The notes beneath the pieces were generated by a model. It made no database searches and was not told the DNA's origin. It saw nothing but the letters and a program-made list of their open reading frames with translations. The position numbers and the translations under genes are program-made. From Pseudomonas sp. S06B 330 (GTDB lineage Bacteria; Pseudomonadota; Gammaproteobacteria; Pseudomonadales; Pseudomonadaceae), in assembly GCF_002845275.2 (NCBI RefSeq), contig NZ_CP088149.1, forward strand, positions 721,501 through 785,500: DNA of 64,000 bases, read 5' to 3'. Below, piece by piece: positions 26,822-35,128 of the stretch; the stretch's first letter is position 1, and every line of letters starts with the position of its first letter.

Positions 26822-27913
26822 GTGGCGCTCAACAGCATCGAAGAACTGGTAGAAGACATCCGCCAGGGCAAAATGGTCATCCTCATGGATGACGAAGACC
26901 GCGAGAACGAAGGCGACCTGATCATGGCCGCCGAGTGCTGCAAGGCCGAACACATCAACTTCATGGCCAAGCACGCCCGTGGCCTGATCTGCATGCCGAT
27001 GTCGCGCGAGCGCTGCGAAACGCTCAAGCTGCCACTGATGGCACCGCGCAACGGTTCGGGGTTCGGCACCAAGTTCACCGTTTCGATCGAAGCCGCCGAA
27101 GGCGTCACCACCGGTATCTCCGCCGCTGACCGTGCACGTACTGTGCAGGCGGCTGCCGCCCGTGATGCCAAGGCCGAAGATATCGTCAGCCCGGGCCACA
27201 TCTTCCCGCTGATGGCTCAGCCTGGCGGCACTCTGGCTCGTGCTGGTCACACCGAAGCGGCCTGCGACTTGGCGCGCATGGCTGGTTTCGAGCCGAGCGG
27301 GGTGATCTGCGAAGTGATGAACGACGACGGCACCATGTCGCGTCGCCCTGAGCTGGAAGCGTTCGCCGCCGAGCATGGCATCAAGATCGGCACCATCGCC
27401 GACCTGATCCACTACCGGATGATCCATGAACGTACCATTCAGCGGATTTCCGAGCAGCCGCTGGACAGCGAACTGGGCAGTTTCAACCTGGTGACCTACC
27501 GCGATTCGGTTGAAGGTGACGTGCACATGGCCCTGACCCTGGGCAACATCTGTGCTGAAGAGCCCACCCTGGTTCGGGTCCACAACATGGACCCGCTGCG
27601 TGACCTACTGATGGTCAAACAGCCCGGCCGCTGGAGCCTGCGCGCCGCCATGAGCGCGGTTGCCGAGGCGGGCAGCGGTGTCGTATTGCTGCTTGGCCAC
27701 CCGCTCGATGGTGATGTGTTGCTGGCGCATATTCGTGAAAGCGCCGAGGCTTCCCAGGCGAAAACTCCGACCACTTACAGCACCGTTGGTGCCGGTTCGC
27801 AGATTCTGCGCGACTTGGGCGTACGTAAAATGCGCCTGATGAGTTCGCCAATGAAGTTCAATGCGATATCCGGATTCGATCTGGAAGTTGTAGAATACGT
27901 GCCCTCCGAATAA
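26822..27913 (+). CDS. ribBA: 3,4-dihydroxy-2-butanone-4-phosphate synthase with degenerate GTP cyclohydrolase II domain
   Basis: 363 residues from a GTG start. The N-terminal synthase is intact: DDEDRENEGDLIMAA with the acidic catalytic loop, RGLICMPMSRERC and GHIFPLMAQPGG. The C-terminal half has the cyclohydrolase II fold but lacks its zinc cysteines (VRVHNMDPLRDLLMV instead of the SECLTGD...RCDC pattern) and lacks RQEGRGIG. It is therefore probably a single-function RibB; a complete RibA is encoded at 31342. This is a known Pseudomonas arrangement from memory. Confidence 0.93.
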   Translation: MALNSIEELVEDIRQGKMVILMDDEDRENEGDLIMAAECCKAEHINFMAKHARGLICMPMSRERCETLKLPLMAPRNGSGFGTKFTVSIEAAEGVTTGISAADRARTVQAAAARDAKAEDIVSPGHIFPLMAQPGGTLARAGHTEAACDLARMAGFEPSGVICEVMNDDGTMSRRPELEAFAAEHGIKIGTIADLIHYRMIHERTIQRISEQPLDSELGSFNLVTYRDSVEGDVHMALTLGNICAEEPTLVRVHNMDPLRDLLMVKQPGRWSLRAAMSAVAEAGSGVVLLLGHPLDGDVLLAHIRESAEASQAKTPTTYSTVGAGSQILRDLGVRKMRLMSSPMKFNAISGFDLEVVEYVPSE

Positions 27914-27957
27914 AGCAGGCGGTCTGTCGCGCTGCCATTCGTGTCCCAAACCCTCAC

Positions 27958-27977
27958 AGGCCGCCCTTTTGCGGCCT
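27958..27977. other. Hairpin between ribBA and ribH
   Basis: AGGCCGC and GCGGCCT form a seven-base-pair stem with loop CCTTTT in the 89-base gap. No T tract follows, so it is not a clear terminator. It may tune expression of ribH. Confidence 0.45.
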
Positions 27978-28002
27978 GGCTCTTTAAGATGAGAACTCCG
28001 CA

Positions 28003-28479
28003 ATGACCCTGAAGACCATCGAAGGTACCTTCATTGCCCCCAAAGGTCGCTATGCTTTGGTGGTTGGCCGCTTCAACAGCTTCGTCGTCGAAAGCCTGGT
28101 AAGCGGTGCTGTTGATGCCCTGGTTCGCCATGGCGTGAGCGAAAGCGACATCACCATCATCCGTGCCCCGGGTGCCTTCGAAATCCCGCTGGTAGCACAG
28201 AAAGTCGCTCAGCAAAGCGAATATGCCGCAATTATCGCCCTGGGCGCTGTGATTCGTGGCGGTACCCCGCACTTCGAATACGTAGCGGGCGAATGCACCA
28301 AGGGCCTGGCCCAGGTGTCCATGGAGTTCGGCGTACCGGTTGCCTTCGGTGTCCTGACTGTCGACTCGATCGAACAGGCCATTGAGCGCTCCGGCACCAA
28401 AGCCGGCAACAAAGGCGCCGAAGCTGCCCTGTCCGCTCTGGAAATGGTCAGCCTGCTGGCGCAGTTGGAGGCCAAGTGA
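28003..28479 (+). CDS. ribH: 6,7-dimethyl-8-ribityllumazine synthase
   Basis: A 158-residue capsid- or pentamer-forming enzyme that joins the butanone phosphate with the pyrimidine. [20 protein letters not shown] carries the phosphate/aromatic site, [14 protein letters not shown] the substrate loop, and [20 protein letters not shown] the catalytic His region. [17 protein letters not shown] is also characteristic. It overlaps the nusB GTG start by four bases. Confidence 0.97.
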   Translation: MTLKTIEGTFIAPKGRYALVVGRFNSFVVESLVSGAVDALVRHGVSESDITIIRAPGAFEIPLVAQKVAQQSEYAAIIALGAVIRGGTPHFEYVAGECTKGLAQVSMEFGVPVAFGVLTVDSIEQAIERSGTKAGNKGAEAALSALEMVSLLAQLEAK

Positions 28480-28976
28480 TTAGCGACGAAAGCGATCGTT
28501 TCAACCCGCGCGATCCAAAACCTGCGGATGCTGGCAAACCATCGAAAAGCGCCAAGCGTCGCGAAGCTCGTCAGCTCGCGACTCAGGCCCTGTACCAATG
28601 GCACATGGCCAAGCAATCGCTGAACGAGATCGAAGCGCAGTTCCGGGTCGATAACGATTTCACCGATGTCGACGGTGCCTATTTCCGCGAAATCCTGCAC
28701 GGGGTTCCGGTGAAAAAGGCTGAAATCGACGAAGCGCTGAAGCCGTGCCTGGACCTGGCTCTGGAAGAACTCGATCCGGTTGAGCTGGCGGTACTGCGCC
28801 TGTCCACCTGGGAGTTCATGATGCGCGCCGACGTGCCGTACCGCGTTGTGATCAACGAGGGCGTCGAACTGGCTAAGGTCTTCGGTGCCACTGACGGACA
28901 CAAGTTCGTCAACGGTGTGCTCGACAAGCTGGCACCACGGCTGCGTGAAGCCGAAGTAAAGGCGTTCAAGCGCTGA
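28476..28976 (+). CDS. nusB: Transcription antitermination factor NusB
   Basis: A 166-residue all-helical RNA-binding protein of the rRNA antitermination complex, partner of NusE (S10). [37 protein letters not shown] and [14 protein letters not shown]...[16 protein letters not shown] are family signatures. The N-terminal ~25 residues are a charged extension usual in Pseudomonas. The GTG start overlaps the ribH stop. Confidence 0.96.
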   Translation: MISDESDRFNPRDPKPADAGKPSKSAKRREARQLATQALYQWHMAKQSLNEIEAQFRVDNDFTDVDGAYFREILHGVPVKKAEIDEALKPCLDLALEELDPVELAVLRLSTWEFMMRADVPYRVVINEGVELAKVFGATDGHKFVNGVLDKLAPRLREAEVKAFKR

Positions 28977-28994
28977 TTCCGGCGCTTTTTGCCA

Positions 28995-29960
28995 ATGGGT
29001 GAGTTCGAGCTGATTCGCCATTACTTCGCCGCTGCGCCCTGTGCGCAAGGCGGCGATGCGGTGGCGTTGGGCATCGGCGACGATTGTGCGTTGCTCAGTT
29101 TGCCGCCTGGCGAACAGTTGGCGATCTCCACCGACACGCTGGTGGCCGGGGTACATTTCCCGGCCGTCTGCGATCCTTTTCTGCTCGGTCAGCGTTCGCT
29201 GGCCGTCGCTGCCAGTGACCTGGCTGCCATGGGTGCCACACCCATCGGCTTTACCCTTGCCCTGACCCTGCCAGAGGTGCGTGCCGACTGGCTGCAAGCC
29301 TATGCCCAAGGCCTGAACCAGATGGCTCAAGCCTGCCGGCTCAGCCTGATCGGTGGTGATACCACCCGTGGCCCGTTGAGCCTGACCATGACCGTGTTTG
29401 GCCGTGTGCCAGCAGGCCAGGCCTTGACCCGCAGTGGTGCCCGCGCCGGTGATCTGCTGTGTGTCGGCGGTAACCTCGGCAATGCTGCCGGGGCTTTGCC
29501 ATTGGTGCTCGCCGAGCGCCAAGCCGAAGCATCTGTGGCCGAAACACTGCTTGCCCATTACTGGTCGCCGCAGCCGCAATTCGCCTTGGGCCAGGCCCTG
29601 CGTGGCAAAGCCACTTCAGCGCTGGATATCTCCGATGGCCTGTTGGCCGACTGTGGGCATATCGCCAAGGCTTCGCAGGTGTCCCTGCGGGTCGAGCTCG
29701 ATCGCCTGCCACTGTCTGCTGCGCTGCAAGCGTTCCTCGGCCATGAGGGCGCCCAGCAAGCCGCATTGGCCGGTGGCGACGACTATGTCCTGGCCTTCAC
29801 CTTGCCTGAAGCTGAGCTGGCGCCGCTGTTGGCGGCTGGCTGGTCGATCCAAGTAGTGGGACGAGCCGGTACAGGCGCTGGCGTCAGCCTGGTGGATGGC
29901 CAGGGTCAAGACATCACCCCGACAACTCGGGGCTATCAACATTTTAGGGAGAAACCGTGA
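28995..29960 (+). CDS. thiL: Thiamine-monophosphate kinase
   Basis: A 321-residue AIR-synthase-fold kinase making thiamine diphosphate. GEFELIRHYF at the N-terminus, GIGDDCALLSL (metal and ATP), STDTLVAGVHFP, and ASDLAAMGATPIGFTLAL are diagnostic; LDISDGLLADCGHIA binds nucleotide and GGDDYVLAFTLP closes the site. The ATG at 28995 is chosen over a TTG six bases earlier. Its stop overlaps the pgpA GTG. Confidence 0.96.
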   Translation: MGEFELIRHYFAAAPCAQGGDAVALGIGDDCALLSLPPGEQLAISTDTLVAGVHFPAVCDPFLLGQRSLAVAASDLAAMGATPIGFTLALTLPEVRADWLQAYAQGLNQMAQACRLSLIGGDTTRGPLSLTMTVFGRVPAGQALTRSGARAGDLLCVGGNLGNAAGALPLVLAERQAEASVAETLLAHYWSPQPQFALGQALRGKATSALDISDGLLADCGHIAKASQVSLRVELDRLPLSAALQAFLGHEGAQQAALAGGDDYVLAFTLPEAELAPLLAAGWSIQVVGRAGTGAGVSLVDGQGQDITPTTRGYQHFREKP

Positions 29961-30460
29961 CCGATCACCCCAATCAGGTGCCTGCGGAAAACGTTCCGCC
30001 GTCGGTCTGGCGCAATCCGTGGCATTTTCTCGCATTCGGCTTCGGCTCCGGGACACTGCCCAAGGCGCCAGGAACCTGGGGCTCGCTGGTGGCTCTACCA
30101 TTTATCCCGTTGTGGCAGATGCTGCCCGATTGGGGTTATTGGCTGATGCTTGGCCTGACCATGCTGTTCGGCTTTTGGCTGTGCGGCAAAGTCGCAGATG
30201 ACTTGCGTGTGCACGACCATGAAGGCATTGTCTGGGACGAAATGGTCGGTATGTGGATCACCCTCTGGTTGGTCCCCGAAGGCTGGCAATGGCTATTGGC
30301 GGGTTTCTTGATGTTCCGCTTTTTCGACATTCTCAAGCCCTGGCCGATTCGCTGGATTGACCGCCATGTGCATGGCGGTGTGGGGATCATGCTTGACGAT
30401 GTGCTGGCGGGTGTCTTTGCTTGGTTGGGAATGCAAGTGCTGGTATGGAGTGTCACATAA
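29957..30460 (+). CDS. pgpA: Phosphatidylglycerophosphatase A
   Basis: A 167-residue inner-membrane enzyme that dephosphorylates phosphatidylglycerophosphate. GFGSGTLPKAPGTWGSL is the first signature and HEGIVWDEMVGMWITL carries the catalytic acidic residues. FDILKPWPIRWIDRHVHGG...DDVLAG closes the active site. Three to four membrane helices are predicted. The GTG start overlaps the thiL stop (GTGA). Confidence 0.95.
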   Translation: MTDHPNQVPAENVPPSVWRNPWHFLAFGFGSGTLPKAPGTWGSLVALPFIPLWQMLPDWGYWLMLGLTMLFGFWLCGKVADDLRVHDHEGIVWDEMVGMWITLWLVPEGWQWLLAGFLMFRFFDILKPWPIRWIDRHVHGGVGIMLDDVLAGVFAWLGMQVLVWSVT

Positions 30461-30472
30461 GGGAGTCGTAGG

Positions 30473-31228
30473 ATGCGTGGATGGCGAGTGGTCCTGATGA
30501 TACTGGCGCTGGTCGCCAACGGTGTTCACGCCAGCGAGGCGACCAACCTGCCTAAAGAAGTGCGACTGGCCAGTGAGCGCTGGGAGGATTACACCAATGC
30601 CGATGGTACCGGCATCGCCTGGGATATCCTGCGCAAGGTGTTCGAACCCGCCGGGGTCAGTGTCTCCGTGATCAGCGTGCCTTATAGCCGCGCGATCGGC
30701 CTGGTCAAGCGCGGTGAAGCCGATGCCTGGGTAGGTTCCTACTTTGAAGAGCTCGCTGACAACCTCTATCCACGCTGGCATTTCGACGTCGACCATATCT
30801 ACGCCCTGAGCCTGGCCAGCATACCGTTGCCGAGCCCCGACAACCTGGGCCAGTTCAAGCTTTCCTGGGTGCGTGGCTATGACTACCAGCGCTACCTGCC
30901 CAACGTCGGCGAATACCGTGAGGTGCAGCGGCGTGAAGGGATCTTGCTCATGCTTGAGCGCAAGCGCGTGGATGTCTACATTGATGCGCAGACCGAAGTC
31001 GAATATGTCATGGATCAGGCGGGCGACAATGAGCGCAGCAAATTTCGCAGCACACACATTGCCGAGTTGCCGATGTACCTGGCTTTTGGCAAAACCGAAA
31101 AAGGTCGTGCGCTCATGGCGCTGTTTGATCAGCGCATGGAAAAACTGGTAGCCAGCGGCGAGCTGCGTGAAATCTTCAGCAAGTGGTCCCAACCCTACCC
31201 GTTCGATCAGGAAGGAAGCCAGAAGTAG
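30473..31228 (+). CDS. Periplasmic solute-binding protein, family 3 type
   Basis: 251 residues with signal peptide WRVVLMILALVANGVHA. The mature part is a type II periplasmic binding fold: VRLASERWEDYTNADGTGIA, VFEPAGVSVSVISVPYSRAI, GEADAWVGSYFE, and LAFGKTEKGRALMALFDQRM. There is no adjacent ABC permease or ATPase, so it is an orphan binding protein, as is common in Pseudomonas. The ligand is unknown. It follows pgpA by 12 bases. Confidence 0.85.
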   Translation: MRGWRVVLMILALVANGVHASEATNLPKEVRLASERWEDYTNADGTGIAWDILRKVFEPAGVSVSVISVPYSRAIGLVKRGEADAWVGSYFEELADNLYPRWHFDVDHIYALSLASIPLPSPDNLGQFKLSWVRGYDYQRYLPNVGEYREVQRREGILLMLERKRVDVYIDAQTEVEYVMDQAGDNERSKFRSTHIAELPMYLAFGKTEKGRALMALFDQRMEKLVASGELREIFSKWSQPYPFDQEGSQK

Positions 31229-31341
31229 GTCAAATCGTACCTATCGATGGGTTTGAGCAAACATTCGACCTGAGCAGTCCGTCCACATACTGATACAATC
31301 GGCTCACTTTATTCTTCAAGCTTTCAAATCAGGAGCACAAA

Positions 31342-31959
31342 GTGCCCGTCGTCTTTGTTGCCGCTTCCAAGCTGCCTACCCCGTTTGCGACTTTCACCAT
31401 GCATGGTTTTCTCGACGAAGCCACCGGCCGTGAGCATGTTGTGCTCAGCCTGGGTGATGTAGCCGATGGGCAACCGGTACTGGGACGCCTGCACTCCGAA
31501 TGCCTGACCGGCGATGCCTTGTTCAGCCAGCGCTGTGACTGCGGTTCGCAACTTGAGGCTGCGCTGCAAGCTATCGCCCGTGAAGGGCGTGGTGTGCTGC
31601 TGTATCTGCGTCAGGAAGGCCGTGGTATTGGCCTGCTGAACAAAATCCGCGCCTACGAGCTGCAGGATGGTGGTGCTGATACTGTCGAGGCCAACGAGCG
31701 CCTGGGCTTTGCTGCCGACCAGCGTGACTATGGCATGTGCCAGCCAATGCTCGAACACCTGGGGGTCACGTCACTGCGACTGATGACCAACAACCCGCGC
31801 AAGGTCAAAGCACTGACCGGCATGGGCATCCCGGTCGCCGAGCGTGTACCGCTGCACACCGGTCATAACCCGCATAACAAGCACTACCTGGCCACCAAGG
31901 CCGGCAAGCTCGGCCATATGATGGGTAACGAGCACCAGGGCGAGGCCGGTCGGGCGTGA
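31342..31959 (+). CDS. ribA: GTP cyclohydrolase II
   Basis: 205 residues, first step of riboflavin synthesis. The zinc and catalytic cysteines are present in [19 protein letters not shown], and [20 protein letters not shown] is the GTP-binding signature. [17 protein letters not shown] is the C-terminal signature. It starts with GTG. It is the functional counterpart of the degenerate domain in RibBA. Its stop overlaps the following membrane-protein gene. Confidence 0.97.
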   Translation: MPVVFVAASKLPTPFATFTMHGFLDEATGREHVVLSLGDVADGQPVLGRLHSECLTGDALFSQRCDCGSQLEAALQAIAREGRGVLLYLRQEGRGIGLLNKIRAYELQDGGADTVEANERLGFAADQRDYGMCQPMLEHLGVTSLRLMTNNPRKVKALTGMGIPVAERVPLHTGHNPHNKHYLATKAGKLGHMMGNEHQGEAGRA

Positions 31960-32375
31960 CCCGCGCGCAAGTGCGGCGCCGGCTGGAGCTGGCTTGGTGG
32001 CAGTACCTGGCGGTGGCACTGGCACCGTTGCTGGTGTTTGCCTGGGCCTTCGGCGACCTGCAGGCGCTGATCCCGATCCTGGCCATGCCGATGTTCATCG
32101 CTGGTGTGGCCTCGATGTTTCTTAGCCTGCCGCGCTTCGGTGCCTACAAGCGTGCGCTGATCGCTACCCAGAAAGCCCTGAACACTGATGCCGAGCCCGC
32201 TGCCTGGATTGAACTGGCGCGTGTCCGGCGCATTGGGATGCTATTTGCCTGCCTGCCCGCTTGGGTATCGGCCTTGTCGGTATTTGTCGGCCTGGAGGCG
32301 GTTCCGCAAATCCTCCTGGCGATTTCGAGCCTGGTGCTGCTCTACCTCTACCGTATTCCGCGTCAGCTGGGCTGA
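31956..32375 (+). CDS. Hypothetical inner-membrane protein, 139 residues
   Basis: Four hydrophobic segments in two hairpins: [19 protein letters not shown] with [20 protein letters not shown], then [20 protein letters not shown] with [15 protein letters not shown] charged cytoplasmic loop connects them ([20 protein letters not shown]). The GTG start overlaps the ribA stop, and its own stop overlaps the BtuF-like gene (TGATG), so it is co-transcribed with both. No function is recognised. Confidence 0.75.
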   Translation: MTRAQVRRRLELAWWQYLAVALAPLLVFAWAFGDLQALIPILAMPMFIAGVASMFLSLPRFGAYKRALIATQKALNTDAEPAAWIELARVRRIGMLFACLPAWVSALSVFVGLEAVPQILLAISSLVLLYLYRIPRQLG

Positions 32376-33184
32376 TGCGTGGCATTTGCCTGCTGATATT
32401 GCTGTTGCTGGCCGCGCCGCTGACAGCTGCCACGCGGGTGGTCAGCCTGGCGCCTTCACTGTCGGAAATTGTCGTCGAGTTACACGCCGCTGATCTGTTG
32501 GTGGGGGTGCTCGATGGCGGCGAGCGTCCGCCAGCCTTGGCCCAGGTGCCTTCGGTCGGGCGCTACGGGCAGATCGACATGGAGCGATTGCTCAGCCTCA
32601 AGCCTGACCTGTTGCTGCTCTGGCCGGACAGTGTGCCAGCTGCCCAGCGTGACCAGCTTAAGCGCCTGGGGATCCCTACCTACAGTGCCGAACCCCATGG
32701 TATCGATGAATTGATCGAACAGATCGAAGCCATCGGCGTGCAGCTGGGGCGCGCCGAGCAGGGGCGAGTGCGTGCCCAGCAGTTGCGATCGCAGTTACAG
32801 GCGTTACGTGAGCGCTATCACCGTGAGCAGCCGTTGCAGGTGTTCTATCAAGTCTGGGACAAACCCTTGTACACCGTGGGTGGCGGCCAGATTGTCAGCG
32901 ATGCCCTGGCAGTGTGCGGGGCGCGCAACGTGTTTGCCGAGCTGAAAGTGCCAGCGCCGCAGGTCAACCTGGAGTCGGTGCTGCTGCGCAATCCACAAGT
33001 GATCCTGGCGCCCGACCAGGCTCAGCTGGACGCCTGGAAGGCTTGGCCACAGGTCAATGCAGTGCGCGATGGGCGTTTGTTGCAGGTGCCGGACAAGGGC
33101 CTGGAGCGGCCCAGTGGACAGATGATCGACGCGACGGCGCAGTTGTGTCGCCTGCTTGAGGCTAAAGCGCCGGCGTCCAGGTGA
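32375..33184 (+). CDS. btuF: BtuF-like periplasmic cobalamin-binding protein
   Basis: 269 residues with signal peptide [39 protein letters not shown] and LLSLKPDLLLLWPDSVP are class III (helical-backbone) binding protein signatures; VFYQVWDKPLYTVGGGQIVSD and LLRNPQVILAP match BtuF. No BtuCD genes follow. It is convergent with, and overlaps by 23 bases, a BtuB-like receptor, which supports a corrinoid role. A siderophore-binding function is less likely. Confidence 0.8.
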   Translation: MRGICLLILLLLAAPLTAATRVVSLAPSLSEIVVELHAADLLVGVLDGGERPPALAQVPSVGRYGQIDMERLLSLKPDLLLLWPDSVPAAQRDQLKRLGIPTYSAEPHGIDELIEQIEAIGVQLGRAEQGRVRAQQLRSQLQALRERYHREQPLQVFYQVWDKPLYTVGGGQIVSDALAVCGARNVFAELKVPAPQVNLESVLLRNPQVILAPDQAQLDAWKAWPQVNAVRDGRLLQVPDKGLERPSGQMIDATAQLCRLLEAKAPASR

Positions 33185-35018
33185 TGCCGAGCAGCCAGGT
33201 GCGGCCTTCTTCGCGGTAGTCCGCGTATTCGGTTCCATAGTTGTATTGCGCACGGCTGTAGGTCTTGTCCAATACGTTCTCGGCCTTTAGCTCTAAACGG
33301 ATCTCACGGCTGAGTGCCCAGCTGCTGCGCAAACCTAGCAAGCCATAGCCACTGAGCTTCCTTTCATTTTCCGCATCCGCATAACTGCTACTGACCGCTT
33401 GCCAACTGGCACCCAGGCCCAGGCGATCAAACTGCCGATCCAGGTCCAGGCTCAGTGTACGGCGCGCGCGGCGTTCAAGGGTGTGCCCTGAATCGCGGTC
33501 ACGTGGATCAATCAGTGACAGGCCCAGGTTGCTTTGCCAGCCAAACCAGTCCTGGCGCAAGCTGGCTTCGAAGCCGTTGATTCGGGCCGAGCCGACATTG
33601 TGCGGAATAAAGTTGTCGCCCAAGGTGATCGCGTTGCGAAGATCCGTTCGGTATAGCGAAGCCTCCAGCTGTGAGGACTCGCTCAACCGGCTGCGCCATT
33701 GCAGCTCGTAACTCTTTGAACGCTCAGGCTTGAGATCGGGGTTGCTGAAATCCGGGTAATAGAGATCGTTGAACGTGGGCGCCCGAAAGCCCTCGCTATA
33801 GGACCACAGCAGGTCGTTATCGGGATTGATCGGCACAGTAAGGCTCGCGCTCCAACTGTTCTGCCCGCCAAACTGCTGGTTCTGGTCGCGTCTTACCCCC
33901 AATTCTGTCGAGAAACTGTCGCCCTTGTAGCGATGCTGGACGAAGGCTGCTCGGTTCCAGCGACTGTCTTCGTCAAAATCGGTACTGGCATGCAAGCGGT
34001 CTTCATACCAGTCGCCACCCAGCAAAAGGTTGTGGCGCTCATCAAGGCTGAGGTCGTTCTGCCAGTTGATGGCGTCGCGGTAGGTATTGAACTCGCTACC
34101 ACCCGCCTGTAACGAGTCGCGCTTGGTGTCGCGGTTTTCGCTATGCCCCAGTTCCAGGCGCGAGTGCCAGGTTTCCGTGAGCTGTGCGTCGGCATAGGTG
34201 CCGACGCTGCTGACGGTGAAGTCAGTGTAAGGCTCGCTGCCATCACCGAACAGGTTGTCGTATTCACTGCGCCCGCGACTGTCGAGCAGGTTCAGGCCCA
34301 GCTCCAGCGACTCACTGACGACATGGCTGAGGTTCAGGCTCAGGCTCTTGTTGCGGTAGGCGTCGTGATCAGCGTTGGCGGGATAGGATTCGCGTGTTGC
34401 GTCGATGCCCGCACTCTCTTCCAGGCCAGCGGCGAGGTTGAAGCGGGTGCGGTCATCACCGCCAGACAGGCCAACATCGCGTTGCCAGGTCTGGTTGCTG
34501 CCGGCGCCCAGGTGCAAACGTGGCTGCAGGCCGGGTTTGTCTGCGCGGCGGGTGAAAATCTGGATTACCCCACCGATGGCATCACTGCCGTAGATGGCTG
34601 AACGCGAGCCGCGCAACACCTCTACGCGCTCGACTTGGTCAATGTTCAGAAATTGCAGGCCGCTGTCGCCGGAGGACGTGTTGGCGATGCGCATGCCATC
34701 GACCAGAACCAGGCTCTGAGCAGACTTGGTACCGCGAATAAAAATACCAGGCAGGCTGCCGCGCCCACCTGTGCGCGATACCTGAACACCCGGCACGCGG
34801 GTCAGCAGATCCGTGACGCTGGAGGGCTGCAGCCGGTCGATGTCATCGCGGGTAAACACGGTGTTGGCCGCACTGGTTTGCGTGCGGTCTTCGACCTGGC
34901 GGTTGGCGCTGATCAGGGTATTGGGCAGCTTCAGGGCGCTGTCACGGTCGATCGGGTCGGCGAGGAGGGCGGAGGTCGGCAGGCACAGCAGTAGCGGGGT
35001 GAGGCGAAAGAATTTCAT
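33162..35018 (-). CDS. btuB: TonB-dependent vitamin B12 receptor, BtuB-like
   Basis: A 618-residue outer-membrane receptor. Signal peptide LTPLLLCLPTSALLA is followed by the plug domain: ANTVFTRDDIDRLQPSSVTD, LLTRVPGVQVSRTGGRGSLP and VERVEVLRGSRSAIYGSDAI. A 22-strand barrel follows, and the C-terminal strand is ARTWLLGITWTPAL-like. The size is typical of BtuB (about 600). No cobalamin riboswitch is visible upstream; a palindromic repeat fills most of the gap to dxs. Confidence 0.88.
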   Translation of the reverse strand: MKFFRLTPLLLCLPTSALLADPIDRDSALKLPNTLISANRQVEDRTQTSAANTVFTRDDIDRLQPSSVTDLLTRVPGVQVSRTGGRGSLPGIFIRGTKSAQSLVLVDGMRIANTSSGDSGLQFLNIDQVERVEVLRGSRSAIYGSDAIGGVIQIFTRRADKPGLQPRLHLGAGSNQTWQRDVGLSGGDDRTRFNLAAGLEESAGIDATRESYPANADHDAYRNKSLSLNLSHVVSESLELGLNLLDSRGRSEYDNLFGDGSEPYTDFTVSSVGTYADAQLTETWHSRLELGHSENRDTKRDSLQAGGSEFNTYRDAINWQNDLSLDERHNLLLGGDWYEDRLHASTDFDEDSRWNRAAFVQHRYKGDSFSTELGVRRDQNQQFGGQNSWSASLTVPINPDNDLLWSYSEGFRAPTFNDLYYPDFSNPDLKPERSKSYELQWRSRLSESSQLEASLYRTDLRNAITLGDNFIPHNVGSARINGFEASLRQDWFGWQSNLGLSLIDPRDRDSGHTLERRARRTLSLDLDRQFDRLGLGASWQAVSSSYADAENERKLSGYGLLGLRSSWALSREIRLELKAENVLDKTYSRAQYNYGTEYADYREEGRTWLLGITWTPAL

Positions 35019-35030
35019 GGGCAGTACCAT

Positions 35031-35107
35031 CGCTATCACCGGCATTGCCGGCTCCCACAGGTTCAGTGCATACCGAATGTGTGGGAGCTGGCCGTGCCAG
35101 CGATGAG
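35031..35107. repeat. Intergenic palindromic repeat (GCTCCCACA/TGTGGGAGC type), btuB-dxs gap
   Basis: CTCCCACA (35052-35059) pairs with TGTGGGAG (35080-35087), and the flanks (CGCT...GCC and GGC...AGCG) extend the pairing imperfectly. A second copy lies on the other side of dxs at 37109-37187. It is a dispersed repeat, not a gene. Confidence 0.75.
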
Positions 35108-35128
35108 GCCCAACCGGCCCCCGAAAGA

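Noticed and set aside
26093..28002. FMN riboswitch in the rib cluster
   Set aside because: Gaps between ribD, ribE, ribBA and ribH are too short and lack the conserved RFN core.
28209..29579. A 456-codon minus-strand frame
   Set aside because: Antisense to ribH, nusB and thiL, all firmly identified.
35019..35128. Cobalamin riboswitch upstream of btuB
   Set aside because: The gap is too short and is filled by a dispersed palindromic repeat.
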